Shown here piece by piece: positions 25,409 through 33,748 of a DNA stretch of 64,000 nt. Origin of the DNA: JBFWVR01 sp050246635 (lineage in GTDB: Bacteria; Acidobacteriota; Vicinamibacteria; Vicinamibacterales; UBA2999); NCBI GenBank assembly GCA_050246635.1, contig JBFWVR010000014.1, forward strand, positions 79,303-143,302, read 5' to 3'. The translations under genes were made by a program, and so were the position numbers. How positions within the stretch are numbered: the first letter of the stretch is position 1; every line of letters starts with the position of its first letter. The notes below the pieces were generated by a model that ran no database searches, was not told the DNA's origin, and saw only the letters and a list, made by a program, of their open reading frames with translations.

Positions 25409-26605
25409 ATGCGCCGGAATTTCACTGGCAGCCCTCTTGCTCCCTCCCTGCCCGTGGAGATCTCACTGCTTCCGCCCACCCGGAAACGTGATGTGCTGGC
25501 GGCCAGGGCCAACGGCCCGGGCCCCCTGCCCGAGGTGCGTGCCCTGCCGTCCGCCTTCGGCGTCGACTTGGCGCTGCAGGGCCCTCGCGGCTGGATCAGC
25601 CTCCACAGCCGGCGCGATCCGCAGGCCGAGGCCACCCGGTGGCTCGAGTCGATCTTCCCGGACGCCCTGCCCGAGGCCCTGGCCATCATCGGCCTCGGCG
25701 CGGGCCACGTGCTCGACGCCGTCGAGGCGCGGTCGCCGGCGACCCGCATCCTGGCCATGGAGCCGGTGCCCGATCTGCACACGGCGCTCCGTGTCACGCG
25801 CGACCTCGATCCCTGGCTCGCGTCGCGCCGGCTCCGTGTCGTCGTCGGGCCGACCTACGACGCGGCGGGTGATGCCCGGGAGGCGCTGGGCCTGACCACG
25901 GTGCCGCCGGTGATCGTGCATCCCGTGCTCGCGCGTGAGCTCAAGCCGGCGGTCGGCGCCGCGCGCATGGCCGTGGCCGGCGCGTTCTACGGCACGCCGT
26001 CCGATCCACGCCCGAGCCGCGTCTCCCTGTCGATGCTGCCCAACCAGGTCCTCGTCCTGCTCGAACACATCGCCTCCACGATCACCGGCCCCATCGTCGA
26101 AATCGGGCCCTATGTCGGCGGATCGACGCTGGCGTTCTGTCGCGGCCTGCGCCTCGCGGCGCGCCGGGACGTGCCCCTGATCTCGGTGGAGGGAGGTGGC
26201 AGCCACCCGACGCACCCGTCGCTGCCGACCGCGGACATCCTGGCCGACCTGCGGGCGAACCTGTCCCGGGCCGGCGTGGACCACATGGTGCAGATCGTCC
26301 ACGGCTGGTCGAACTCGCCCGAGGTGATCGCCGAAGTCATCGAGCGCCTCGACGGCCGTCCCATCGCGCTGCTCTTCATCGACGCCAACGGCGAGGTCCA
26401 GCGCGACTTCGACAACTACCTGCCGTACTGTGCGCCGGGCTGCGTCCTGGTGATCGATGACTACGACGGCGGGTCCGACAAGAACACGACCACCCGCGAC
26501 GCGGTGCACCGGGCGCTCGCGGCCGGCCTCATCCGGCAGACCGGCGTGGCCGGCACCGGCACGTGGTTCGGCACGACGCCGACGATGACCGGCACGCCGT
26601 CCTGA
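25409..26605 (+). CDS. Class I SAM methyltransferase (Methyltransf_24) with MptE/DUF115-like N-terminal domain
   Basis: 398 residues from ATG 25409; GTG 25400 or GTG 25454 are alternatives, and none has a clear ribosome site. Residues up to about 190 (GWISLHSRRDPQAEATRWL ... LAIIGLGAGHVLDAVEARS ... LAMEPVPDLHTALRV) resemble the Rossmann-like N-terminal part of DUF115/MptE-like and flagellin-glycosylation proteins. The C-terminal half is a SAM-dependent methyltransferase with motif I IVEIGPYVGGSTLAFC and IALLFIDANGEVQRDFDNYL ... VLVIDDYDG, the Methyltransf_24 signature. Likely a cytosolic enzyme acting on a polysaccharide or glycoconjugate precursor; that is inference. Confidence 0.75.
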   Translation: MRRNFTGSPLAPSLPVEISLLPPTRKRDVLAARANGPGPLPEVRALPSAFGVDLALQGPRGWISLHSRRDPQAEATRWLESIFPDALPEALAIIGLGAGHVLDAVEARSPATRILAMEPVPDLHTALRVTRDLDPWLASRRLRVVVGPTYDAAGDAREALGLTTVPPVIVHPVLARELKPAVGAARMAVAGAFYGTPSDPRPSRVSLSMLPNQVLVLLEHIASTITGPIVEIGPYVGGSTLAFCRGLRLAARRDVPLISVEGGGSHPTHPSLPTADILADLRANLSRAGVDHMVQIVHGWSNSPEVIAEVIERLDGRPIALLFIDANGEVQRDFDNYLPYCAPGCVLVIDDYDGGSDKNTTTRDAVHRALAAGLIRQTGVAGTGTWFGTTPTMTGTPS

Positions 26606-26620
26606 GGCCGGGCGCTCAGG
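26601..26620. terminator. Hairpin containing both convergent stop codons
   Basis: CCTGAG (26601-26606) and CTCAGG (26615-26620) are perfectly complementary around an eight-base loop. The left arm contains the TGA of the methyltransferase gene and the right arm contains the complement of the TGA of the NAD(P)-binding protein gene. Confidence 0.45.
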
Positions 26621-27269
26621 CGCCGAGACGGTTGATGTCGGCGGACTCGAGGATGAACCGGTCCGCCTCGCCCCGCACGACGCGCAGCATCGCGCGGCCA
26701 AGGCGCTCGGATGTCGTGGCGAGCGAGGGCACGAGCGCGACGAGCACGGGGAACAACGGCCGGAACAGCGTGATGAACACCTGGTAGAGGGCCACGCGGC
26801 TGCGAACGCCAGGTCCCGGCTGGATGAAACCGGGACGCACGACGCCCGCGTGCCGGAACGGCATCGCCTGCAGGGCGCCCTCGACACGCTGGCGCACCCG
26901 CGCCCACATCGCGCCACCGCCGGCGCCCATGCCCGAGCAGTAGCAGACGCTGAACACCGGGTTCAGGCGCAGCAGCGTCCGCGCCCAGCGCAGCGTGAGC
27001 TCCTCGGTGATGCGCGCGTAGTTCGCCTCGTCCTGCCCCACCGAGCTGATCCCAATCGCCCACAGGCACGCGTCCCACCCGCGCAGCCGGTCTTCGACAG
27101 GCGCGATCTCGAACAGGTCCGCCAGCAGCAGCTCCTCGAGCTTCGGGTGGCTCACCCCACACGTCCGGCGCCCGACCACCAGCACGGCATCGACGCCGGG
27201 ATCCGCCAGCGCTGCCTGCAGGGCTCCCGCCCCGACCATGCCGCTGGCGCCGAGCAGGATCAGTCGCAT
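26616..27269 (-). CDS. NAD(P)-binding Rossmann protein (atypical/extended SDR)
   Basis: 217 residues from ATG 27269. It opens with MRLILLGASGMVGAGALQAAL, a GASGxxG dinucleotide-binding loop of extended or atypical SDR proteins, and continues through VDAVLVVGRR (strand 2 ending in Arg, favouring NADP) and CLWAIGISSVGQDEANYARI. Near Ser142 the sequence CYCSGMGAG replaces the usual catalytic Ser, and I see no YxxxK, so it may be a redox sensor or accessory protein. The nearest relatives are HTATIP2/YwnB-type proteins. It diverges from permease 2. Confidence 0.8.
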   Translation of the reverse strand: MRLILLGASGMVGAGALQAALADPGVDAVLVVGRRTCGVSHPKLEELLLADLFEIAPVEDRLRGWDACLWAIGISSVGQDEANYARITEELTLRWARTLLRLNPVFSVCYCSGMGAGGGAMWARVRQRVEGALQAMPFRHAGVVRPGFIQPGPGVRSRVALYQVFITLFRPLFPVLVALVPSLATTSERLGRAMLRVVRGEADRFILESADINRLGA

Positions 27270-27429
27270 CTCTGGGCAGCATAGCGCGATGGCACCGGCC
27301 TCCGGAACGAAGGAGCGCGGAACGTGATCGTGGACAGGCCACGGGATCTTGTGCGAGACTCCTGTGGCCACACCACATGAAACGCGGTGAGCATACGTTC
27401 CGGTGCCGTCCGGTGACAGGGGGCCAGCC

Positions 27430-30063
27430 GTGACCAGGCTGCGTGAACTGCTGTCACGACTCGCCGCCTGGGTGCGCAGGGACACCCTCGACCGGGAGTT
27501 CGAGGAAGAACTGGACGCCCACCTCGCGTTGGCCGTCGACGAGCTCCGTGCCCGGGGCCACGCCCAACAGGAAGCCAGGCGTCTGGCGCTGGCGCGATTC
27601 GGTGGCAGGCTCGCGGCCCGGGAGCAGCACGCGCGGGCTCGGGGGCTGCCATCGCTCGATGCTCTTGTGCGCGACGCCGGGCAGGCCGTACGGGACATCC
27701 GGCGGCGCCCCGGCTTCATCATCGCCTCGGTCGTGATTCTCGGTGTGGCTCTCGGCATGAATGCGGCGGTCTTCGTCGTCGCCAACGCGGTGCTCGTGCG
27801 CGGCTTCCCGCAGGTGAGCGAGGGTTCGCGCGTGGTCTACGTCACGACGAACCGAGGAGCGGTCTACTATCCGGACTTCGAGGCCTGGCGCGATCAGGGG
27901 CATTCGTTTGCCTCCCTTGCGCTGGTCCGGGGCGTCTACCGCACGGTCATCGATGGCAGCGGCGGCGTCGATACCGTGTTCGCGACTGAGGTCACCGCAG
28001 ACTTCTTCGACGTCGCTGGCGTCCGGCCGCTGCTGGGCCGCCCCATCCTCCCGTCCGACGCCCAGGCCGGCGCCGCGCCGGTCGCCTTGCTGCGGCATGA
28101 CTTCTGGCAGCAGGCGTTCGACGGCGATCCCGACCTGGTGGGCCACCAGATCGCCATCGACGGGCGGCCCACAACGGTCATCGGGATCATGCCGGCAGGC
28201 TTCTCTTTTCCCGCCGATCAGCGCCTCTGGCTGCCGCTGATCCCGAGTGAGGCGGCGGCCCGCCGCGAGACCTACTATGCCGTGTATGCGGCCGGCCGGC
28301 TCGCGCCCGCGGCAACCCTCGCGACCGCGCGCGCCGAGCTCGCCGCCATTGGTCGCCGGCTGGCGGCCGCTTACCCGGCCACGAACGGGACAGTCGTCCC
28401 GCAGGTGCAGACGTTCACCGAACGTTTCGTCGGGGCGCAGGCCGTCACGCTCTACCAGGCGCTCTGGGGGGCTGCCGCCTTCCTGTTCCTCGGGGCTGCC
28501 ACCAGCGTCAGCCACCTGTTCGTGGAGCGGGCCGCGGGGCGGTCGCAGGAACTGGCGATTCGACTGGCGCTCGGCGCGAGTCGATCGCGACTGATCCGGG
28601 CGGGGATTGCCGAGGCACTCGTGGTGGCCTCGGCCGCGGCTGGCCTCGGCCTTGCCATCGCACACGGAGCCCTGCGCCTCTTCGTTGCCGCGCCTTTCGG
28701 GTTCCGCGTCACCAGCTTGCTCGACTACCACCTGGACCGCGCGACCATCCTGTACCTGGTTGGGCTCTCGATCGCCGCCACACTTGCCGGAAGTCTGCTC
28801 GCGGTGTGGCGCACCACCTCCACCGATGTCGAACACGCCCTTCGAACGGCGGGGCGAGGCACCACTGATCCGCTTCACCGGAGGCGCCTGGCCCGCGCGC
28901 TGCTGGCCTCACAAGTCGCCCTCGTCGTCGTGCTCATGGCCGGTGCCAGCCTCATGCTTCGGGGCCTGGCGAATCTCGTCAACGCCGACCTTGGTGTGGA
29001 CGCCGCACCCGTCCTGACGATGTCGCTGTTCACGCCTCCGGAGCACTATCCGGACGGCCACGCCGTGGCGACTTTCTATGCCGACCTGCAGGCGCGACTC
29101 CAGGAGCTTCCTGGTATCACTCGCGTCGGTCTTGGAAGCGGTCCGCCGGCGGGACAGACGGCGTTCGCCGAGTACTCCACGGCCGCGCCCCCTGATGCCG
29201 GCCCGGGATGGGCCACAACGGCAATGATGGTGGTGAACGAGGACTACTTCCCCTCCCTCGCGATCCGCCTGCTCAGGGGACGACCGTTCGCACGTACCGA
29301 CACCGCCGGAGGCACGCCCGTCGCAATCGTGAATCAGCGGTTCGCCGCCGAGCACTGGCCCGATGGGACCGCCGTGGGCCGGCGCATGCACGTGCGCCGC
29401 GGCCGTCAGGCCCCCGTCCGCCCGGTCACGGTGATTGCCGTTGTCTCGAACGTCGTGCAGAACGGCCGCCTGTCGGGGTCGACGCCGCCGGTGCTCTACC
29501 TGCCGTTCTCCCAGCACCCACAAGGCAACATGTTCGCGTTCGTGCAGGCGGATGTCCCACCTGCCGGCCTCGCGTCCGCGGTTCGGGCTGCCGTGCACGG
29601 TGTGGATCCTGCCCTGCCCGTCCCCGCGCTGATGCCGCTCGCCGATCGGCTCGACGCCCTGCGTGTCGAGGAACGCAACCTCGCGGTGTTCGTCGGGCTC
29701 TTCGCGGCCGTGGCGCTCACATTGATGGCGGGCGGGCTCCACGTGATGGTGGCTCGAGCCGTGCGCACGCGGACGCGCGAGATCGGCATTCGCGCCGCCG
29801 TCGGGGGCGCGCCGCGGGACATCGCCAGCGTCATCCTGGACGACACGATCCGCCCCCTCGCGGGGGGACTCGCCGGTGGCCTCGTCCTCGCCTTGCCTCT
29901 TGCCCCGTGGCTGGCGCGGCAGCTCGCGGGTGTGTCGCCCACCGATCCTCTGACGTGGTGCCCCGTCCCACTCGTACTGGCGGTCGCGGCCCTGTGCGGT
30001 TGTGCGGTCCCCCTTCGCCGCGCCCTGGCAATCGATCCGGTCACCGCCCTTCGCCACGACTGA
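27430..30063 (+). CDS. Large ADOP-type ABC permease 2
   Basis: 877 residues from GTG 27430, which has AGGGGG 7 nt upstream; an in-frame GTG at 27403 would add nine residues. The N-terminal prefix (REFEEELDAHLALAVDELRARG ... EARRLALARFGG) is followed by two MacB_PCD/FtsX units, with helices at about 100-120, in the middle third and at the C-terminus. Unlike the other two large permeases in this window it has no padR gene in front. Its central helix region (GAAAFLFLGAATSVSHLFVERA) deviates from the usual CANVANLL pattern. No ATPase gene is nearby. Confidence 0.88.
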   Translation: MTRLRELLSRLAAWVRRDTLDREFEEELDAHLALAVDELRARGHAQQEARRLALARFGGRLAAREQHARARGLPSLDALVRDAGQAVRDIRRRPGFIIASVVILGVALGMNAAVFVVANAVLVRGFPQVSEGSRVVYVTTNRGAVYYPDFEAWRDQGHSFASLALVRGVYRTVIDGSGGVDTVFATEVTADFFDVAGVRPLLGRPILPSDAQAGAAPVALLRHDFWQQAFDGDPDLVGHQIAIDGRPTTVIGIMPAGFSFPADQRLWLPLIPSEAAARRETYYAVYAAGRLAPAATLATARAELAAIGRRLAAAYPATNGTVVPQVQTFTERFVGAQAVTLYQALWGAAAFLFLGAATSVSHLFVERAAGRSQELAIRLALGASRSRLIRAGIAEALVVASAAAGLGLAIAHGALRLFVAAPFGFRVTSLLDYHLDRATILYLVGLSIAATLAGSLLAVWRTTSTDVEHALRTAGRGTTDPLHRRRLARALLASQVALVVVLMAGASLMLRGLANLVNADLGVDAAPVLTMSLFTPPEHYPDGHAVATFYADLQARLQELPGITRVGLGSGPPAGQTAFAEYSTAAPPDAGPGWATTAMMVVNEDYFPSLAIRLLRGRPFARTDTAGGTPVAIVNQRFAAEHWPDGTAVGRRMHVRRGRQAPVRPVTVIAVVSNVVQNGRLSGSTPPVLYLPFSQHPQGNMFAFVQADVPPAGLASAVRAAVHGVDPALPVPALMPLADRLDALRVEERNLAVFVGLFAAVALTLMAGGLHVMVARAVRTRTREIGIRAAVGGAPRDIASVILDDTIRPLAGGLAGGLVLALPLAPWLARQLAGVSPTDPLTWCPVPLVLAVAALCGCAVPLRRALAIDPVTALRHD

Positions 30064-30068
30064 CGGCG

Positions 30069-30086
30069 CTGTGGGGTTCGCCACAG
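30069..30086 (+). terminator. Short hairpin after permease 2
   Basis: CTGTGG (30069-30074) and CCACAG (30081-30086) form a 6-bp stem starting six bases past the stop codon. It is weak by itself. Confidence 0.3.
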
Positions 30087-30149
30087 CTGCTGGCATCCGC
30101 ACGAGGCTCGCCCGCCCGACCGTTTCGTCTGTGCGCTGGCCCCTCTGCC

Positions 30150-30236
30150 ATCCGTGTCCTCCGTGTTCTCCGTGTCCTCCGTGTCCCCGTGTCCCCGTGT
30201 CCCCGTGTCCCCGTGTCTCCGTGCCCTCCGTGTACC
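30150..30236. repeat. Tandem CCGTGT repeat tract (8/9-bp units)
   Basis: TCCGTGTCC and TCCGTGTTC nonamers pass into CCCCGTGT octamers and end with CTCCGTGTAC. It occupies the spacer between permease 2 and the hybrid kinase and is related in unit to the tracts at 24030-24408 and 57240-57310. Confidence 0.9.
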
Positions 30237-30344
30237 TGCACGGTGCTGCACGCCACAACCGCCGGATCTCCTCAAGAAACAGCACCAATGGCCGATTTCC
30301 CGGCCTGAGGACCCGTCTGTCCTCGGACCACGACGAGCCGCCAC

Positions 30345-33300
30345 ATGCGTGCCCCTTCCGGCCACCCCCCGCCGGGGTCGACTCCCGTCATCGCAGACGT
30401 CCTGCGCCTGCTCGTGGCGGTGGCGTGCCTGGCAGGTGTGATCGTGCGGCTCCTCGGCTGGCAGCCGCTGGTCGCCAGCGGCCCGTCGGTCACGCCGGCC
30501 GGCACCGTCAGCCTGATCGGGCTGTTGGCCGGCGTCAGCGGCCTGATCGCGGCCTCACGCCAGCGTCGCACCCTGGCCGCCGCAGCCGGTATCGCCAGCG
30601 TCCTGTTCGGGATGGCGGTGCTGGGCGCCGGGCTCTGGCCGACCCTCATGGGCGGATCGCCTGGAGGCGCGGGCCCCGCGACGGCCGCCGGCCACGTGCC
30701 CTTCGTCGCCGTGGCCGCCATCGTGCTCGTCGGGATCAGCGCCATCTGCGCCTCCCGGCAGTCCACGCACCTGACGCAGGCGGTCATCCCCTCGGTCGCC
30801 GCCACGCTCCTCGGGCTGCTGGCGGTGGCGGCGTTCGTGAGCCGCGCCGGGCGGGGGATCGAGGACACGTGGCTGCAGCACGTCACGGTCTCGCCACTGG
30901 CGGGTGTCGTGATGCTGCTCGTGGCGCTCTCGATCCTGATCGAGCAGGGCCGCACGGGCGTGCTCTGGCGCACCACGCTGCCCTTTGCCGTCGCGCTGTA
31001 CATCGCCGCGGCAAGCCTCGTGGTCGTCGAGGCGCTGCGCGCCACCGAGCTGGCCGACGTGGCGCAACAGACGGACGGGAAGGCGCAGCGCGTCGACGCC
31101 GCCCTGCAGCAGGCGATGCGCGGCGTGACGCAGCTCGGCTCGCGCCTCCGCCGGCAGGTTGAAGCCGCGCCGGTCTCGCCGGCCTGGCAGGAGGTGGCGC
31201 GGGTGCTGGTCGAGGAGGGCGATGGGCCGATCGATGCCGTGGCCGTCGCCGGCGCGCCGGGCGCGCTCCGCTGGGTGACGCCCGGCTCGCACGCGTCCGC
31301 GCTCGACCAGCCGGATCTGATCGCGCTGCCCGCCGGGGCGGCGGCGTGGCAGGACGTGGCCGCCACCCGGTCACCGGTGTTCACGCCCGTGACGCGCCTG
31401 ATGAACGGCAACGCGGGCTTCGCGATGCTGCTGCGGCTCGACGCGCCGGCAGGCGGGCCCTGGAGGGTGCTCGTCATCTCGATCGATCTGGCCGAGCTCG
31501 CGAGGCCGGCCGTGGCGCGGTCGGCGTACGCCGTGCGCGTGTCGGCGGCCGGGCTCCCGGTCTACGCCGAAGGCACGGCCTCTCCGCTGGTGCCCGCGGT
31601 GCACCGCGACGTCTCCCTGGCGCCGGGGGTCGACGTCTCCATCGCGCTGGCGCCGACGGCCTCCCTGCTCCGGCTGCAGACCACGTCGCTGCCCGTCACG
31701 ATCGGCACGCTGGGCCTGCTGCTGGCGATCACGGCCGGCTTCGTCGTGCGCGCCGTCGCGCGCGCCCGGGAGGACGCCGAACGCCTCGCGGCCACGCTGG
31801 CGGAACGGGACGCGGCCCGCCGCAAGGAGGATGCCGCCACGGCGCAGCTCCAGGCCTTCTTCCGCGGATCACCGCTCGGCATCACGCTCTGGAACCACCA
31901 GCAGGACCTGCAGCTCGCCAACGACGCGGCGCTGCGCATGTTCGGCGTCGACCCGTCGGCCCTCGACACGGTGCGCCACCCCGACCTCGTCACCGATGAG
32001 GACCTGTTCGCCTCGCACGTGCGCGATCTCGCCGCCCACGGCGCCTTCGGGCCGTCGCGCACCGTGCTCCGGATGCCGGCGGGCCACCTGCTGCCCGTGA
32101 TCGTCAGCGGCACCCGCACCAGGGACGCGCACGGCCACCCGTGCGTCTGGGCGTTCATCCAGGACGACACGGTGTGGTCGGAGGCCGAACGGGCCCGCGA
32201 GGAGTACCTCGAGGAGCTCACGGCGCAGGCCCGCGCGCTGGAGGAGGCCCGTGACCTGGCCGTTGCCGCAACCGCGGCCAAGAGCACCTTCCTCGCGACG
32301 ATGAGCCATGAGATCCGCACGCCGATGAACGGGGTCATCGGCATGACGGGCCTGCTGCTCGACACGACGCTCACGACGGAGCAGCGCGAGTTCGCGGACA
32401 CCATCCGCGGATCGGCGGAGCACCTGCTGTCGCTGCTGAACGACATCCTCGACTTCTCGAAGGGCGAGGCCGGGCGCCTCGCCATCGAGCAGGCGCCGGT
32501 GGACATCCGGAGCGTCTGCCGCGAGGCCCTCGGGTTGATCGCGGCCGGCGCGCGCACCAAGGCGCTCGAGATCAGCATGGCCGTCGACGCCGACGTGCCG
32601 CCGCAGGTGCTCGGCGACGGCGGCCGGGTGCGGCAGGTGCTCGTCAACCTGCTGAGCAACGCCGTCAAGTTCACGGACGAGGGACGGGTGCACGTGCGTG
32701 TCGGCCGGCATCCCGGCTCGTGCCTGCGGATCGTGGTCGAGGACACGGGCATCGGCATCCCTCCGGATGTCCAGCGCCGGCTCTTCACGCCGTTCACGCA
32801 GGGCGACGTCTCGACGGCCCGCCGGTTCGGCGGCACGGGCCTTGGCCTGGCCATCAGCCGCCAGATCGTCCGCGCGCTCGGCGGCGACATCGGGGTGACC
32901 AGCGAGGCGGGCGCCGGCAGCGCCTTCTGGTTCACGCTGCCACTGCTGCCCGCGCACACGGTCACAGCGCCCGAGGCCGGCCGCCCGTCGGGCGCGACCG
33001 CGCTGGCCCCGTGCGCAACCCGTCCCCTGTCGGTGCTGCTCGCCGAGGACAACCCGGTGAACCAGCGTGTGGCGGCGCTGATGCTGGGGCGGCTCGGGCA
33101 CGAGGTCGAAGTGGCCTCGAACGGGCTCGAGGCCATCGCGGCCGCCGGGCGGCGGCGGTTCGACGCCATCCTCATGGATTGCCAGATGCCCATGTGCGAC
33201 GGCTTCGAGGCGACCGCCCGGATCCGGTCGCTGCCCGGAGGCCGCGGGCCGGTGATCATCGCCGTGACCGCGAACGCGATGTCGGGGGATCGTGAGCGGT

Positions 33301-33422
33301 GCCTGGACGCCGGCATGGACGATCACCTGCCCAAGCCCCTGCGCATGGATCAGCTGCGCGACACCCTCGAGCGCTGGGCCGTCGCGCCCGGCCGCGGCGA
33401 GGCCATGAGGGTCGCGTCCTGA
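30345..33422 (+). CDS. Membrane hybrid histidine kinase with PAS and receiver domains
   Basis: 1025 residues. About six to seven transmembrane helices occupy residues 15-230 as an integral-membrane sensor, then an extracytoplasmic region to about 440, another helix (TIGTLGLLLAITAGFVV), a PAS fold (about 490-610, LQAFFRGSPLGITLWN), a coiled coil, and HisKA with ATMSHEIRTPMNGVIGM (His655). HATPase motifs are NLLSNAVKFTD, DTGIGIP and GTGLGLAIS. The receiver has ILMDCQMPMCDGFEA with Asp945 and the KPL lysine near the end. No histidine phosphotransfer protein or regulator is adjacent, so the signalling output is unknown. Confidence 0.92.
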   Translation: MRAPSGHPPPGSTPVIADVLRLLVAVACLAGVIVRLLGWQPLVASGPSVTPAGTVSLIGLLAGVSGLIAASRQRRTLAAAAGIASVLFGMAVLGAGLWPTLMGGSPGGAGPATAAGHVPFVAVAAIVLVGISAICASRQSTHLTQAVIPSVAATLLGLLAVAAFVSRAGRGIEDTWLQHVTVSPLAGVVMLLVALSILIEQGRTGVLWRTTLPFAVALYIAAASLVVVEALRATELADVAQQTDGKAQRVDAALQQAMRGVTQLGSRLRRQVEAAPVSPAWQEVARVLVEEGDGPIDAVAVAGAPGALRWVTPGSHASALDQPDLIALPAGAAAWQDVAATRSPVFTPVTRLMNGNAGFAMLLRLDAPAGGPWRVLVISIDLAELARPAVARSAYAVRVSAAGLPVYAEGTASPLVPAVHRDVSLAPGVDVSIALAPTASLLRLQTTSLPVTIGTLGLLLAITAGFVVRAVARAREDAERLAATLAERDAARRKEDAATAQLQAFFRGSPLGITLWNHQQDLQLANDAALRMFGVDPSALDTVRHPDLVTDEDLFASHVRDLAAHGAFGPSRTVLRMPAGHLLPVIVSGTRTRDAHGHPCVWAFIQDDTVWSEAERAREEYLEELTAQARALEEARDLAVAATAAKSTFLATMSHEIRTPMNGVIGMTGLLLDTTLTTEQREFADTIRGSAEHLLSLLNDILDFSKGEAGRLAIEQAPVDIRSVCREALGLIAAGARTKALEISMAVDADVPPQVLGDGGRVRQVLVNLLSNAVKFTDEGRVHVRVGRHPGSCLRIVVEDTGIGIPPDVQRRLFTPFTQGDVSTARRFGGTGLGLAISRQIVRALGGDIGVTSEAGAGSAFWFTLPLLPAHTVTAPEAGRPSGATALAPCATRPLSVLLAEDNPVNQRVAALMLGRLGHEVEVASNGLEAIAAAGRRRFDAILMDCQMPMCDGFEATARIRSLPGGRGPVIIAVTANAMSGDRERCLDAGMDDHLPKPLRMDQLRDTLERWAVAPGRGEAMRVAS

Positions 33423-33429
33423 TCCGCGG

Positions 33430-33728
33430 TCAGACCGCCAGCCGGTGCGTGTGCTTCAGGATGAGCGCGCGCGTCGGCAGCTGCGTCGTCGTCGGGCGCG
33501 TGAGGTAAAGGAACCGAGAGTCGTTGTAGCCCAGGAACAGGTCGCTCAGCGGGGCTGGAAGTTGTACGCGTTGAGCCGGTCGAGGAACGTGTCGAGCAGG
33601 ACGACGTGGAGGTCGTATGCGACGGTCGGGGTGGCTCCAGGCGCCGTGGTCGCCCCTGTGATCGACGAGAGGATCGTCCTGGCACCGTGGGGAAAAGGGC
33701 GCGCCGGTCCCATGAACAAGCCGGCCAT
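33430..33728 (-). pseudogene. Frameshifted protein fragment of unknown family
   Basis: On the minus strand one frame reads MAGLFMGPARPFPHGARTIL ... VAYDLHVVLLDTFLDRLNAYNFQP and then stops (33546). The next frame continues fluently as PLSDLFLGYNDSRFLYLTRP ... ALILKHTHRLAV to a TGA at 33430-33432. Adding one C to the four-base C run (G run 33551-33554 on the plus strand) joins the two. The piece is about 100 residues, has no clear start region, and lies between two plus-strand genes, so it is probably a decayed gene end. I do not recognise the family. A sequencing error in the homopolymer is the alternative. Confidence 0.5.
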
Positions 33729-33748
33729 GCGGGACGTATAGCGGTTAC

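Noticed and set aside
33426..33438. GCGGTCAGACCGC as another copy of the REP-like palindrome
   Set aside because: It differs at two positions from GGGGTCAGACCCC and has no partner, so it is likely coincidental.
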